DNA from: Aquincola sp.
GTDB taxonomy: Bacteria > Pseudomonadota > Gammaproteobacteria > Burkholderiales > Burkholderiaceae_C
Reading direction: 5' to 3'
Length of the DNA: 26,018 bases
Assembly (NCBI GenBank): GCA_029884035.1
Contig: JAOUIM010000006.1
Coordinates: 1 to 26,018 of the forward strand
Of this stretch, positions 14,225 through 24,616 are shown one piece after another (the first letter of the stretch is position 1; each line of letters opens with the position of its first letter). Under the pieces are notes generated by a model, which saw only the letters and a list, made by a program, of their open reading frames with translations, was not told where the DNA came from and did no database searches. The position numbers were made by a program, and so were the translations under genes.

Positions 14225-15124
14225 TCAGGTCGGCGTGGGCTTTTCGCTACTGGCCGCACTACTGCGCCGCCGCCGCTTGGCGTGGTCCTTTCGGTCCGGG
14301 TCGGGCAGGATGCCCAGCTCGCGCAGCTGGCGCATGAGCGCCTCATCGTCCATCGGCTTGGCCATGTAGGCATCGCAGCCGGCGAAGGTGCCCCGCACGC
14401 GATCGGTCGGACCGGCGTGGGCGGAGACCATGACAACCTTCGGCGCCAGGCCCTTGCCGGGTGCGAGGTAGGTCTGCTTGATGTGCTGGCACAGCGCCAG
14501 CCCATCGACCTCGCTCATCGGACCCAGCTCGACATCCAGGAACACGACGTCGAAGCGCTGCTCGGCCAGCAGCTTGTTCGCCCGCGCGCTGTGGGCGGCA
14601 CACTCGGTGCGCAGCCCGAGCGCGTGCAATTGCCGCTGCAGGAAGCGCTGCGCGATCTCGCTGTCGTCGACCACGAGTGCGGCCGGCGCCTGGGCCACGT
14701 CACCGGCGCGCCGCATCGGCGGCTCCAGCGGCGCAGGAACACTCGCGGGCGTGCTCGCCGATGCGGCGTCGCCCGCAGCGGGGGCAGGCCGGCTCGCCTG
14801 GCGCAACGTGACGGTCGCGTCGAGGTCGCGAAAGACCTGCAGGGGATCGATCGGGCGCATCGCCCAAGCCAGCGCGCCGTCGGGCGCCTGGGCGCCGATG
14901 AACACCGTGTCGACGACGCGATCGGCGGCCAGCACTGAATCGATGGCGCCCGGGTGATCGGCATCCGCGATCACGAAATCCGCATCGGCGATCGAATCGA
15001 CCTGCTTGTACGCGAGCGCGCGCGAGCCGGCCAGGCGCAGGTACGAGGCCAGTGCCTGACGCTCGAACTCGCCGAAGCCCAGCAGCATCACCCGATGTGC
15101 CCTCGCGGCACCGCCCTCGCTCAT
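14225..15124 (-). CDS. Response regulator with C-terminal receiver domain and no output domain
   Basis: A 299-residue protein. Residues about 147-272 form a normal receiver: acidic pair Asp153/Asp154 (ALVVDDSEI), phospho-acceptor Asp197 (VVFLDVELG), Ser234 (VMVSAHAG) and Lys256 (YMAKPMDD). Residues 11-105 look like a second, degenerate receiver-like domain: MLLGFGEFERQALASYLR, IADAD at the acceptor position, and RPIDPLQVFRDL where K-P is expected. An Ala/Pro-rich linker (110-146) joins them, and a basic tail (KDHAKRRRRSS) ends the protein. There is no DNA-binding or enzymatic domain, so it probably acts by protein contact. The ATG at 15124 has AGGG upstream, and a longer start at 15193 would overrun the promoter. 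No cognate kinase gene is adjacent. Confidence 0.88.
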   Translation of the reverse strand: MSEGGAARAHRVMLLGFGEFERQALASYLRLAGSRALAYKQVDSIADADFVIADADHPGAIDSVLAADRVVDTVFIGAQAPDGALAWAMRPIDPLQVFRDLDATVTLRQASRPAPAAGDAASASTPASVPAPLEPPMRRAGDVAQAPAALVVDDSEIAQRFLQRQLHALGLRTECAAHSARANKLLAEQRFDVVFLDVELGPMSEVDGLALCQHIKQTYLAPGKGLAPKVVMVSAHAGPTDRVRGTFAGCDAYMAKPMDDEALMRQLRELGILPDPDRKDHAKRRRRSSAASSEKPTPT

Positions 15125-15174
15125 TGGATCGCCCTGGATTGCATGGTCGGCAGACAATGTCCCCTCGTCCTGAC

Positions 15175-15204
15175 ATGTTCGACGGACCGGCACGCCCCTG
15201 TCAA
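15175..15204 (-). promoter_or_regulatory. Promoter for the response-regulator gene
   Basis: On the minus strand a perfect TTGACA (-35, 15199-15204) is followed after 18 bases by GAACAT (15175-15180), a three-of-six match to the -10 consensus. This leaves a leader of about 45 nt before the ATG at 15124. The -35 is strong and the -10 weak. Confidence 0.4.
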
Positions 15205-15309
15205 CGCGCTTTGACCCCTAGGACACTCGTGAGGTCGCCGTGGCGCTACGATCCGTGGCGAAGTGCGCGGGGCCGCGCATCCTCCCCGCAACCTACAGGA
15301 GCCGACGAC

Positions 15310-15804
15310 ATGCCACAGACCACGCTGTACGACTTTTCGTCCACGTCGATCAGCGGCCGCCGAGCCGATTACGCCGCCAAGCGCGGCAGCGTGTTCCTGA
15401 TCGTCAACACTGCAAGCGCCTGCGGGTTCACGCCGCAGTTCAAGGGCCTGGAACAGCTGTGGCGCGACTACCGCGACAGGGGTCTCGTCGTGGTCGGCTA
15501 CCCCTGCAACCAGTTCGGCGCGCAGGATCCCGGCAGCAATGGCGAGATCGCCTCGTTTTGCGAGATGAACTACGGCGTCAGCTTCCCGATGATGGCCAAG
15601 GTCGACGTCAACGGCGACGCGGCCGACCCGGTGTGGCGCTGGCTCAAGCAGGCCGCCCCCGGGATGCTGGGCAGCGAGGCGGTCAAGTGGAACTTCACCA
15701 AGTTCCTGGTCGGCCGGGACGGCAAGGTGATCAAGCGCTACGCGCCCAACGAGGAGCCGGAGAACCTCCGGCGCGACATCGAAGCGGCGCTGATCGGCCC
15801 CTAG
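15310..15804 (+). CDS. Glutathione peroxidase family protein (thiol peroxidase)
   Basis: A 164-residue thioredoxin-fold peroxidase. The active-site set is present: Cys38 in NTASACGFTPQ, Gln68 in YPCNQFGAQ, and Trp127/Asn128 in VKWNFTKF. The catalytic residue is cysteine, not selenocysteine, as in most bacterial members, which reduce hydrogen or lipid peroxides using glutathione or thioredoxin. The extra Cys66 in YPCNQ is also typical. The ATG at 15310 has AGGAG eight bases upstream. The length is normal. The tyrB-like gene follows 80 bases later with its own ribosome site. Confidence 0.95.
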   Translation: MPQTTLYDFSSTSISGRRADYAAKRGSVFLIVNTASACGFTPQFKGLEQLWRDYRDRGLVVVGYPCNQFGAQDPGSNGEIASFCEMNYGVSFPMMAKVDVNGDAADPVWRWLKQAAPGMLGSEAVKWNFTKFLVGRDGKVIKRYAPNEEPENLRRDIEAALIGP

Positions 15805-15884
15805 TTCGCATTGCGCGCATCCCTGGGGCAGCTTCCCGGGGTGGGGCGGCCCAGCGCCGGACGAGTCGCAATAACGGAGTCACC

Positions 15885-17078
15885 ATGTTCTCGCATCTCG
15901 ACCCCTACGCGGGCGATCCGATCCTCAGCCTCAACGAGGCGTACCAGAAGGATCCGCGCCCGCACAAGGTCAACCTGTCGATCGGCATCTATTTCGACGA
16001 TGCCGGCCGCATCCCGGTGCTGGCCAGCGTGCGCGAGGCCGAGGCCCAGATGCTCGCCGCAGCCAGCACCAAGAGCTACCTGCCGATCGAGGGTGATCCG
16101 GCGATGCGCAATGCGGTGCAGGCGCTGCTCTTCGGTGCCGATCTTCCGGCGCTGAAGGACGGGCGGATCGTGACCCTGCAGACCGTCGGTTCGAGCGGCG
16201 GCCTGAAGGTCGGCGCCGACTTCCTGCGGCGCTGGCTGCCGGCCAGCGAGGCCTGGGTCAGCGACCCGACCTGGGACAACCACCGTGCGATGTTCGAAGG
16301 CGCCGGCATCCGCGTGCACACCTACCCGTACTACGACGCGGCCACCGGCGGCCTGAAATTCGACGCGATGTGCGATGCGCTGCGCAGCCTGCCGCCGCGC
16401 AGCATCGTGCTGCTGCACGCCTGCTGCCACAACCCGACGGGGGTCGACCTGACCCGCGCGCAGTGGGATGCGCTCGTGCGGCTATTGGCCGAGCGCGGGT
16501 TGCTGCCGTATCTGGACCTCGCCTATCAGGGCTACGGCGACGGCATCGACGACGATGCCTACGCGGTGCGGCTGATGGCCTCGAGGGGGCTGACCTTCAT
16601 CGTCGCCAATTCGTTTTCCAAGAGCATGAGCGTGTACGGCGAGCGTGCGGGCGCGCTGTCGTTCGTCTGCACCGACGCGCGCGAGGCCGAACTGGTGCTG
16701 GGCCAATTGAAGGCGACGGTGCGGCGCAACTACTCGAGCCCGCCCATCCATGCGGCGGGCATCGTCGCGCGCGTGCTCACCGATCCGACGCTGCGCCCGC
16801 AGTGGGAATCGGAGGTCGCCGCGATGCGCGAGCGCATCCTGGCGATGCGGCAGCGCCTGCACGCGGTGCTCGCCGCCAAGGTGCCGGGCCGCGACTTCGG
16901 CTATTTCCTGACCCAGCGCGGCATGTTCAGCTATACCGGGCTCACGGGCGCCCAGGTCGACCGCCTGCGCGACGAGAGCGCGGTGTACCTGGTGCGCTCG
17001 GGACGCATGTGCGTGGCGGGCCTGTCGATGGGCAATGTCGAGCGCGTCGCGCAGGCGTTCGCGGGCGTGCTCGGCTGA
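15885..17078 (+). CDS. tyrB: Aromatic amino acid / aspartate aminotransferase (class I)
   Basis: A 397-residue fold-type I PLP enzyme of the Ia group. Landmarks are NLSIGIYFDDAGRIPVL near the start, HNPTG with Asn183, the cofactor-contacting Asp211 and Tyr214, the PLP-binding Lys246 in NSFSKSMSVYGERAG, and the substrate carboxylate-binding Arg374 in SGRMCVAG. The length and motifs fit both TyrB and AspC. I favour TyrB because of overall similarity to beta-proteobacterial TyrB, but specificity for aromatic amino acids or aspartate cannot be proved here. The ATG at 15885 has GGAG about seven bases upstream. A possible hairpin terminator follows. Confidence 0.9.
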   Translation: MFSHLDPYAGDPILSLNEAYQKDPRPHKVNLSIGIYFDDAGRIPVLASVREAEAQMLAAASTKSYLPIEGDPAMRNAVQALLFGADLPALKDGRIVTLQTVGSSGGLKVGADFLRRWLPASEAWVSDPTWDNHRAMFEGAGIRVHTYPYYDAATGGLKFDAMCDALRSLPPRSIVLLHACCHNPTGVDLTRAQWDALVRLLAERGLLPYLDLAYQGYGDGIDDDAYAVRLMASRGLTFIVANSFSKSMSVYGERAGALSFVCTDAREAELVLGQLKATVRRNYSSPPIHAAGIVARVLTDPTLRPQWESEVAAMRERILAMRQRLHAVLAAKVPGRDFGYFLTQRGMFSYTGLTGAQVDRLRDESAVYLVRSGRMCVAGLSMGNVERVAQAFAGVLG

Positions 17079-17093
17079 CACATCGCGGCGTGG

Positions 17094-17127
17094 GCGACCC
17101 GGTTGCCGGCTTGCCGGTAGTCGCTTT
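17094..17127 (+). terminator. Possible terminator after tyrB
   Basis: GCGACCCGG (17094-17102) pairs with CCGGTAGTCGC (17114-17124), with a 2-base bulge on the 3' arm and an 11-base loop. Only TTT follows. It lies 15 bases past the tyrB stop and would partly separate it from the TRAP genes. Confidence 0.35.
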
Positions 17128-17197
17128 CGACAATGGAAGTCGCCCGCACTCTGTGCCAGAGTCTTGCGACCGAACCCCCTCTGGAGCAGACCCGACC

Positions 17198-18151
17198 ATG
17201 AAGTCCCTTTCCCGCATCGCACTGACCCTGGCCCTGTGCGCCGCCGCCGCTGGCGTGCAGGCGCAGCAGTTCTTCCGCATCGGCACCGGCGGCACCGCGG
17301 GCACCTACTACCCGGTCGGCGGCGCGATTGCCAATGCCGTGAGCCAGCCCGGCAAGATCGTGGTCACCGCACAGGCCAGCAACGGCTCGGTGGCCAACGT
17401 CACGGGCATCGCAGGCGGCGCGATGGAAAGCGGCTTCTCGCAGGCCGACGTCGCCACCTGGGCGCAGAAAGGCACCGGCATCTACGAAGGCAAGCCCAAC
17501 GTGCCGGGCCTGCGGCTGATCGCCAACCTGTACCCGGAGAGCGTGCATGTCGTCGTCAAGAAGGGCGCCGGCATCAAGAGCGTGGCCGACCTCAAGGGCA
17601 AGCGCGTGGCGCTCGACGAGCCGGGCTCGGGCACGCTGGTCAATGCGCGTGCGGTGCTCGCCGCCTATGGCCTGAAAGAGGCCGACATCAAGCCCGAGTA
17701 CATCAAGCCCAACCAGGCCGGCGACAAGATGAAGGACGGCTCGCTCGACGCCTTCTTCTTCACCGGCGGCGCACCGGCCGGCGCGATTGCCGAATTGGCC
17801 GCCACCGGTTCGGGCATCGACATCCTGCCGATCGACGGCCCGCAAGCCGAAGCACTGGTCAAGGCCAGCCCGTTCTTTGCTCCCGACACGATTGCCGCCG
17901 ACACCTACAAGGGCGTCGGCCAGGTGCATACGTTGGCCGTGGGGGCGCAGTGGGTGACCAGCGACAAGGCTGATGCGAACGTCGTCTACGAGATCGTGAA
18001 GGCCCTATATGGCGACGCCGGCCAGAAGGCGATGGCCGCCGGCCACGCCAAGGGCAAGTTCATCACCAAGGAAAATGCGGTCAAGGGCGCCGGCATTCCG
18101 TTCCACCCGGGCGCCGAGAAGTTCTACAAGGAAGCTGGCGTCCTGAAGTAG
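17198..18151 (+). CDS. TAXI-family TRAP transporter solute-binding protein
   Basis: A 317-residue periplasmic binding protein. Residues 1-22 are a signal peptide with cleavage after VQA. The mature protein opens FFRIGTGGTAGTYYPVGGAIANAV, the family hallmark. SVADLKGKRVALDEPGSGT and AFFFTGGAPAGAIAELAA are further TAXI signatures. Known TAXI ligands include glutamate and hydroxy-acids; the ligand here is unknown. The ATG at 17198 has GGAG about 11 bases upstream, a slightly long spacing. An intrinsic terminator lies between this gene and the permease gene, so this gene should be expressed more strongly than the permease. Confidence 0.95.
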   Translation: MKSLSRIALTLALCAAAAGVQAQQFFRIGTGGTAGTYYPVGGAIANAVSQPGKIVVTAQASNGSVANVTGIAGGAMESGFSQADVATWAQKGTGIYEGKPNVPGLRLIANLYPESVHVVVKKGAGIKSVADLKGKRVALDEPGSGTLVNARAVLAAYGLKEADIKPEYIKPNQAGDKMKDGSLDAFFFTGGAPAGAIAELAATGSGIDILPIDGPQAEALVKASPFFAPDTIAADTYKGVGQVHTLAVGAQWVTSDKADANVVYEIVKALYGDAGQKAMAAGHAKGKFITKENAVKGAGIPFHPGAEKFYKEAGVLK

Positions 18152-18175
18152 GGCGAGCCGTTCTTCATTGCCCCG

Positions 18176-18205
18176 GGGCGGCCTGCGACGGCTGCCCATT
18201 TTTTT
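18176..18205 (+). terminator. Intrinsic terminator/attenuator between binding-protein and permease genes
   Basis: GGGCGGCC (18176-18183) pairs with GGCTGCCC (18190-18197): eight pairs including one G-U, with loop TGCGAC. One A and then seven T (18199-18205) follow directly. This is a classical Rho-independent terminator, 24 bases after the binding-protein stop and ten bases before the permease ATG. The only route to the permease without a separate promoter is read-through. Confidence 0.8.
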
Positions 18206-18215
18206 GCCTTCGCCG

Positions 18216-20397
18216 ATGACTGCCGCCACGCTGCCCGACGACAAGGAACTGCTGGCCCTCGAACGCAAGTTCGACCCCGAGATGCGCTTTCGGCCGTTGA
18301 CCGCGGGCGCGGCCGCGCTGGTCGGCGGCCTGCTGCTGGCGCTGTCGCTGTTTCACTACTACACCGCCGGATTCGGGCTGCTGCAGGAGGTGACGCACCG
18401 CGGCGTGCACCTGGCCTTCGTGCTCGGGCTGATCTTTCTCGTCTTCCCACACCGCAAGGTGCTGCTGGAAATGGCGGCCGAGCACCGACTGCTGGCGCCA
18501 GGCAATGTGCCCTGGCTCGACTGGCTGCTCGCCGTGGCCATTGCCGCGTCGGTGCTCTACATCCCCTACATCTTCGACGACCTGACCTTTCGCGTCGGCA
18601 ACCCGCTGCCGATCGACGTGGCGATGGGCACGATGCTGATCGTCGCGCTGCTCGAAGCGACACGGCGCAGCATGGGCTGGCCGCTGCCCCTGATCGCCAT
18701 CGCCTTCATGGCCTATGCGCTGGCCGGACCGGTGTTTCCCGGGCTGCTCAAGCATGCCGGCGCGAGCTGGAGCCAACTGGTCAACCACGAGTACCTCACG
18801 AGCCAGGGCATCTACGGCGTGGCCGTCGGCGTGGTTGCGACCTACGTCTTTCACTTCGTCCTGTTCGGCGTGCTGGCCACGCGCATCGGCCTGGGCCAGC
18901 TGTTCCTCGACGTGGCCTCGAGCATTGCCGGCCGTTACGCCGGCGGGCCAGCCAAGGTGAGCGTGTTCGGTTCGGCGATGTTCGGCATCCTGTCGGGCTC
19001 GTCGGTGGCCAATGCGGTGACGGTCGGCTCACTGACCATCCCGGCGATGATCCGTGTCGGCTACCGGCGCGAATTCGCTGCGGCGGTGGAAGCGGCCTCG
19101 TCGACCGGGGGCCAGATCACGCCGCCGGTGATGGGCGCGGCGGCGTTCCTGATGATCGAGTTCCTGGCGCTGCCGTACCAGACCATCATCATCGCCGCAG
19201 CGATCCCGGCCTTCATGCACTTCTTCGGCGTCTTCATGCAGGTGCACTTCGAGGCCAAGCGCCACGGATTGCGTGGCCTCAATGAAGACGAGATGCCCAG
19301 GCTGCGGCAGAGCTTTGCCGAGCGCTGGCCGACCCTGATTCCGTTGGCGCTGTTGATCACCGCGCTGGCCAGTGGCCGCACGCCCTACCTCGCCGCCTTC
19401 ACGGGCATCAGCTCTTGCGCCATCGTCGGTCTGTGCACCGCGGCCCGGGGCAACACGACGCGGAACTGGACGCTTCTCGCCGCGCTGCACGCGTTGCTGC
19501 TGACCGTGGTTTTCGGCGGCATCGACAACCCCTCTCTGCGGATCGGCCTGTTCGCCGCCGGCGTGGTGGCCACGCCGCTGTTGCTGCGTGCGCTGCATGT
19601 TCAGGGTCGCATCGGCTCGCCGGCCCTGATCGAGGCTTTCTCCACCGGCGCGAAGTACGCGCTGGCCGTTGGCGCGGCCGCGGCGACGGTGGGTCTGGTC
19701 ATCGGCGTGGTCACGCTGACCGGCGTCGGCTTCAAGCTGTCGACCCTCATCACCGGCGCGGCGCAGGCGGTGGCCGGCGGCGTCGGCAGCCTGGTGCCGG
19801 CGGCCCTGGTCGATCCGAAGACGATGACACTGCTCGCTGCGCTGGCGATGACCGGCATCGTGTGCATCCTGCTGGGCTGCGGCATTCCCACCACGGCCAA
19901 CTACATCATCATGGTGACGGTGGCCGCGCCGACGCTGGTGCAGCTGGGTGTCCAGCCGCTGGTCGCGCACTTCTTCGTCTTCTATTACGGCGTGCTCGCC
20001 GACATCACGCCACCGGTGGCACTGGCTGCCTATGCGGCGGCCGGCATGGCCGGCAGCGACCCGTTCAAGACCGGCAACACCGCGTTTCGCCTCGGCATGG
20101 CCAAGGCGCTGGTTCCCTTCGTCTTCGTGTTCTCTCCTTCGCTGCTGATCGTGGCCAAGGGGTTCACCTGGCCCGACTTCATCGTCACCTTCATCGGCTG
20201 CATCGCTGGCATCACGCTGCTGGCCGCGGCGCTGTCGAAGTTCCTGCTGGTGGAAATGAGGCGCGCCGAGCAGGCCTTGTGCCTCGGGGCGGCGCTGCTG
20301 CTCATCGCGCCGGGGCTGCTGCCCACTGCCGCCGGCGTGCTGCTCGCCTCGCCAGTGCTGCTGCGCCAGTTGGCCGCCGCGCGGCGCGCGTCCGCCC

Positions 20398-20405
<8 letters not shown>
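18216..20405 (+). CDS. TRAP transporter permease, fused small and large membrane subunits
   Basis: A 729-residue inner-membrane protein joining the 4-helix DctQ-like part (about 25-215) to the 12-helix DctM-like part. Signatures are FGILSGSSVANAVTVGSLTIPAM (about 252-274), STGGQITPPVMGAAAFLM (about 294-311), LGCGIPTTANYIIMV (about 552-566) and ADITPPVALAAYAAAG (about 594-609). It partners with the TAXI binding protein and imports its ligand with an ion gradient. Extra C-terminal hydrophobic segments extend past the core. The ATG at 18216 has no Shine-Dalgarno; upstream is the T-run of the terminator. A TTG at 18168 would place the stem-loop inside the gene and is less likely. The stop overlaps the antiporter start by 8 bases. 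Confidence 0.94.
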
Positions 20406-21639
<1,234 letters not shown>

Positions 21640-21663
21640 GCGCGCACCAACGTCGGCTTGCCC

Positions 21664-21680
21664 GACCGCGTGCCGCGGTC
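21664..21680. terminator. Hairpin between convergent antiporter and LapA-like genes
   Basis: GACCGCG pairs with CGCGGTC around a TGC loop, a perfect 7-bp stem in the 82-base convergent gap. No T-run follows on either strand, so any termination would be weak. Confidence 0.35.
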
Positions 21681-21721
21681 CTCGCGCGGCGCCTGCATCG
21701 CGCGCGCGGGTGCGGCGGCGC

Positions 21722-22210
21722 TCAGGCCGATGGCCGGGGCAGCAGGCGATCGAGCTTGTCCTCGATCTCGCCCACATAGGCCGACAGCGTGCGCGTCGCT
21801 TCGGCGAGCTTGTCCTGCAACTGTCGCTCTGCCTGCTCGACGCGTGCGACGGCCTCGCGGCTGGCGGCGGCGCTCTGGGCTTCGATGCGGCGCAGCTCGC
21901 CGTCCAGAAAGGCGCGCAACTCGGTGAACCGCGACGCCTCGGCCTTGTCGGCCAGCTCGCGCTGGGCCTTCAGGTCCTTGGCATAGCGTCGCGCTTCCAG
22001 GATGACGCCGGCCTGCTGGAACACGATGTAGACGAGGAACAGGCCGCTGACCAGCGCGGTGACGATGAGCATGATCACGCCCAGCGGCGCCTGCACCTCG
22101 GCAAAGCCCAGGGTCAGCGCAGTCGGTGTCGTGAACGCCACCCAGTTCATCGCGGCGAACAGCGCCAAGGCGGCCAGCACCAGTGCCACGGCCAGTGCAC
22201 GCAGGTTCAT
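21722..22210 (-). CDS. LapA-like membrane protein with coiled-coil tail
   Basis: A 162-residue protein. Two hydrophobic helices (about 4-24 and 43-66) flank a short loop, NWVAFTTPTALTLGFAEVQAPLG, which matches the LapA/DUF1049 pattern. The rest (about 70-155) is charged and strongly helical (RRYAKDLKAQRELADKAE..., RVEQAERQLQDKLAEATRTL) and likely forms a coiled coil in the cytoplasm. LapA relatives (for example E. coli LapA next to LapB) concern lipopolysaccharide assembly control, but the coiled-coil extension differs from the short E. coli form. The function here is inferred weakly. The ATG at 22210 has GGAG eight bases upstream. Confidence 0.8.
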   Translation of the reverse strand: MNLRALAVALVLAALALFAAMNWVAFTTPTALTLGFAEVQAPLGVIMLIVTALVSGLFLVYIVFQQAGVILEARRYAKDLKAQRELADKAEASRFTELRAFLDGELRRIEAQSAAASREAVARVEQAERQLQDKLAEATRTLSAYVGEIEDKLDRLLPRPSA

Positions 22211-22318
22211 CGAGAGGGCTCCGTCTTGCGGGATCGGCGTCGTGACATCGGGGACCCCGAGGCTGCTGGGAACCTGCGGGCCGGGCCATTGCGCAGATCC
22301 GAACCGGCCGCGCCAGCG

Positions 22319-23089
22319 CTAGATACAGCGCCCACCGTCGACCTCCATGCACACGCCGGTGATCATCGAGGCCTCGTCACTGCACAGGAAGCACGCGGCG
22401 TTGCCGAGATCCTCCGGTGTCGAGAAGCGCCCGATCGGGATCGTCGAGAGGAACTTCGCCCGCATCTCAGGCGTGTCCTCGCCCATGAAGGTGGCCAGCA
22501 GCGGCGTTTCGCCGGCGACCGGGTTGAGCGCGTTGACACGGATGCCCGAAGGCGCGAGCTCGACCGCCGATGCGCGCGTGGCGGTGATGACCCAGCCCTT
22601 GCTGGCGTTGTACCAGGCCAGTCGCGGCCGCGGGCTCACCCCGGCGGTCGAGGCCATGTTGAGCACGACGCCGCGGATGCCGCCCCGGCCGGGCGCGCGG
22701 GCCCTGAAGCGCGGCACGGCCTCGCGCATCGCGAGATAGATCGCCTTCATGTTCACTGCGTAGAGGCGATCGAAGTCACGCTCGTCGAGCGCCTCGAGCG
22801 GCTGCGGCTTGTGGCCGACACCGGCGTTGTTGACGAGGATGTCGAGCGGGCCGAGCAGGCGCTCTGCGGCGTCGACCATCTGCCTGGTGTCATCGGCACT
22901 GCTGACGTCGGCGCGCCAGGCACGCGCCACGCTCTCGCCGCCCAGCGTCTCGGCCACCCGTTCCGCCGCATCGCCGTGCAGGTCGACGAGCAGCACCTTT
23001 GCACCCTCGGCGACGAATTTGCGCGCGATGCCTTCGCCGAAGCCCGAGCCGGCACCGGTCACGATCGCCACCTTGTCCTTCAGTCGCAT
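22319..23089 (-). CDS. SDR-family NAD(P)-dependent oxidoreductase
   Basis: A 256-residue classical short-chain dehydrogenase. The nucleotide site is TGAGSGFG (11-18), with Asp36 at the end of the second strand (LLVDLHG), favouring NAD(H). NNAG is at 87-90. The catalytic set is Asn113, Ser147, Tyr160 and Lys164 (YNASK). An insert, ARAPGRGGIRG (about 130-140), precedes the serine strand. Substrates cannot be predicted. The ATG at 23089 has AAGGAAG eight bases upstream, only 19 bases after the aldehyde dehydrogenase stop. The two probably oxidise an alcohol and its aldehyde in one pathway. Confidence 0.95.
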   Translation of the reverse strand: MRLKDKVAIVTGAGSGFGEGIARKFVAEGAKVLLVDLHGDAAERVAETLGGESVARAWRADVSSADDTRQMVDAAERLLGPLDILVNNAGVGHKPQPLEALDERDFDRLYAVNMKAIYLAMREAVPRFRARAPGRGGIRGVVLNMASTAGVSPRPRLAWYNASKGWVITATRASAVELAPSGIRVNALNPVAGETPLLATFMGEDTPEMRAKFLSTIPIGRFSTPEDLGNAACFLCSDEASMITGVCMEVDGGRCI

Positions 23090-23108
23090 CGCGATGCTTC
23101 CTTGTCGT

Positions 23109-24569
23109 TCAATCGTGCTTGATCGCGATCGTCTTCAGGGTCGAGAAGCCGTACAGCGCCTCGAAGCCCTTCTCGCGCCCGTGCCCCGAGGCCTTGACCC
23201 CGCCGAAGGGCAGCTCGATGCCGCCGCCGGCACCGTAGTTGTTGACGAAGACCTGGCCGCATTTGAGCGCATGCGCCATGCGCAGCGCGCGGCTGCCGTC
23301 CTTCGTCCACACGCCGGCCACCAGGCCATAGGGCGTACCGTTGCCGATGCGGATGGCGTCGGCCTCGTCGTCGAAGGGCACCACCACCTGCACTGGGCCG
23401 AAGATCTCCTCCTGCTCGAGGCGATGCCCGGCGTCCACCGGCGCCAGCAGCGTGGGCGCCACATAACAGCCGCCGCGCGGCAGGCTCGCCGGCAACACAG
23501 CCTGGCCCGCCACGCGCAAGCCCATGTCGCGCGCCAGGCCGAGATAACCCTCGACGATCTCCTTCTGGCGCGCCGAGATCAGCGGTCCGACGTCGAGGTC
23601 GTCGAGCGCGGGGCCCACGCGCAGCGCGCGATAGCGCTCGCCCATGCGCGAGACCACTTCGTCGAAGCGCGAGCGCTCGACCAGGATGCGCGAGGCCGCC
23701 GAGCAGGTCTGGCCGGCGTTCTGGATGCCGGCGTTGACCAGGAAGGGCAGCGCGGCCTCCAGGTCGGCGTCGGCGAACACCACCTGCGGGCTCTTGCCAC
23801 CCAGTTCCAGCGTCACCGGCGCGGTGTGGCGTGCCGCGGCGGCCTGCACCAGTTTGCCCACCGCCACAGAGCCGGTGAACGACACATGCGCGACACCGGG
23901 GTGCGCGGCGAGTGCCGCGCCGGCCTCCTCGCCCAGCCCCGGGACGACGTTGACCGCACCGGCCGGCAAGCCGACCTCGGCGGCGAGCTGCGCCAGCGCC
24001 AGTGCCGTGAGGCAGGCCTCCTCGGCAGGCTTGAGCACGCAGGCGTTGCCCATCGCCAGCGCCGCGCCGACCGAGCGGCCGAGGATCTGCATCGGGTAGT
24101 TCCAGGGCACGATGTGGCCGGTCACGCCGTGCGGCTCGCGCAACGTCAGCACCGTGGTGCCGCGGGCGTAGGGGATGGTCTGGCCCATCACCTTGTCGGC
24201 CGCGCCGCCGTAGAACTCGAAATAGCGCGCCATCGCCAGCGCATCGGCGCGCGCCTGCTTCAGCGGCTTGCCGACGTCCATCGCCTCGAGCCGCGCCAGC
24301 GCGTCGGCGGCCTCGGTGATGCGGGACGACAAGCGCATCAGCAGCCGGCCGCGCTCGGCGGCCGTGAGACGCCCCCAGTCGCCGTCAAGGGCGGCCTGCG
24401 CTGCGGCGACCGCGGCATCGATGTCGGCGGCATTGCCGCGCGCGATCGCGGCCAGCGTGCTGCCGTCGGACGGATTGATCAGCGGCAGCGTCTCGCGCGA
24501 CGCGCCGGCCTGCCAGCGGCCCGCGACGAACACGCGGTCGGTGGTTTCGAGCAGGGGCAGGGTGGACAT
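23109..24569 (-). CDS. NAD(P)-dependent aldehyde dehydrogenase
   Basis: A 486-residue ALDH-superfamily enzyme that oxidises an aldehyde to its acid. Catalytic residues are Asn157 (VPWNYPM), Lys180 (VLKPAEE), Glu255 (TLELGGKSP) and Cys289 (NAGQTCSAASR). FTGS at 231-234 is the cofactor loop. The tail has the usual ELPFGGVKASGHGREKG segment. The length is normal. The closest functional types by eye are betaine-aldehyde or aminoaldehyde/semialdehyde dehydrogenases, but the substrate is uncertain. The ATG at 24569 has a strong GGAGG site six bases upstream. It is divergent from a Dpp/Opp-type permease gene, separated from that gene's nearest possible start by only 11 bases. Confidence 0.95.
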   Translation of the reverse strand: MSTLPLLETTDRVFVAGRWQAGASRETLPLINPSDGSTLAAIARGNAADIDAAVAAAQAALDGDWGRLTAAERGRLLMRLSSRITEAADALARLEAMDVGKPLKQARADALAMARYFEFYGGAADKVMGQTIPYARGTTVLTLREPHGVTGHIVPWNYPMQILGRSVGAALAMGNACVLKPAEEACLTALALAQLAAEVGLPAGAVNVVPGLGEEAGAALAAHPGVAHVSFTGSVAVGKLVQAAAARHTAPVTLELGGKSPQVVFADADLEAALPFLVNAGIQNAGQTCSAASRILVERSRFDEVVSRMGERYRALRVGPALDDLDVGPLISARQKEIVEGYLGLARDMGLRVAGQAVLPASLPRGGCYVAPTLLAPVDAGHRLEQEEIFGPVQVVVPFDDEADAIRIGNGTPYGLVAGVWTKDGSRALRMAHALKCGQVFVNNYGAGGGIELPFGGVKASGHGREKGFEALYGFSTLKTIAIKHD

Positions 24570-24616
24570 CGTCGGCCTCCATGACGAACGACGATGCAGG
24601 ATACTCCGCCGCGCTC

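Noticed and set aside
21710..24584. Plus-strand frames of 470 and 591 codons opposite the LapA-like, SDR and aldehyde dehydrogenase genes
   Set aside because: The minus strand shows complete catalytic sets for SDR and aldehyde dehydrogenase; the plus frames have none.
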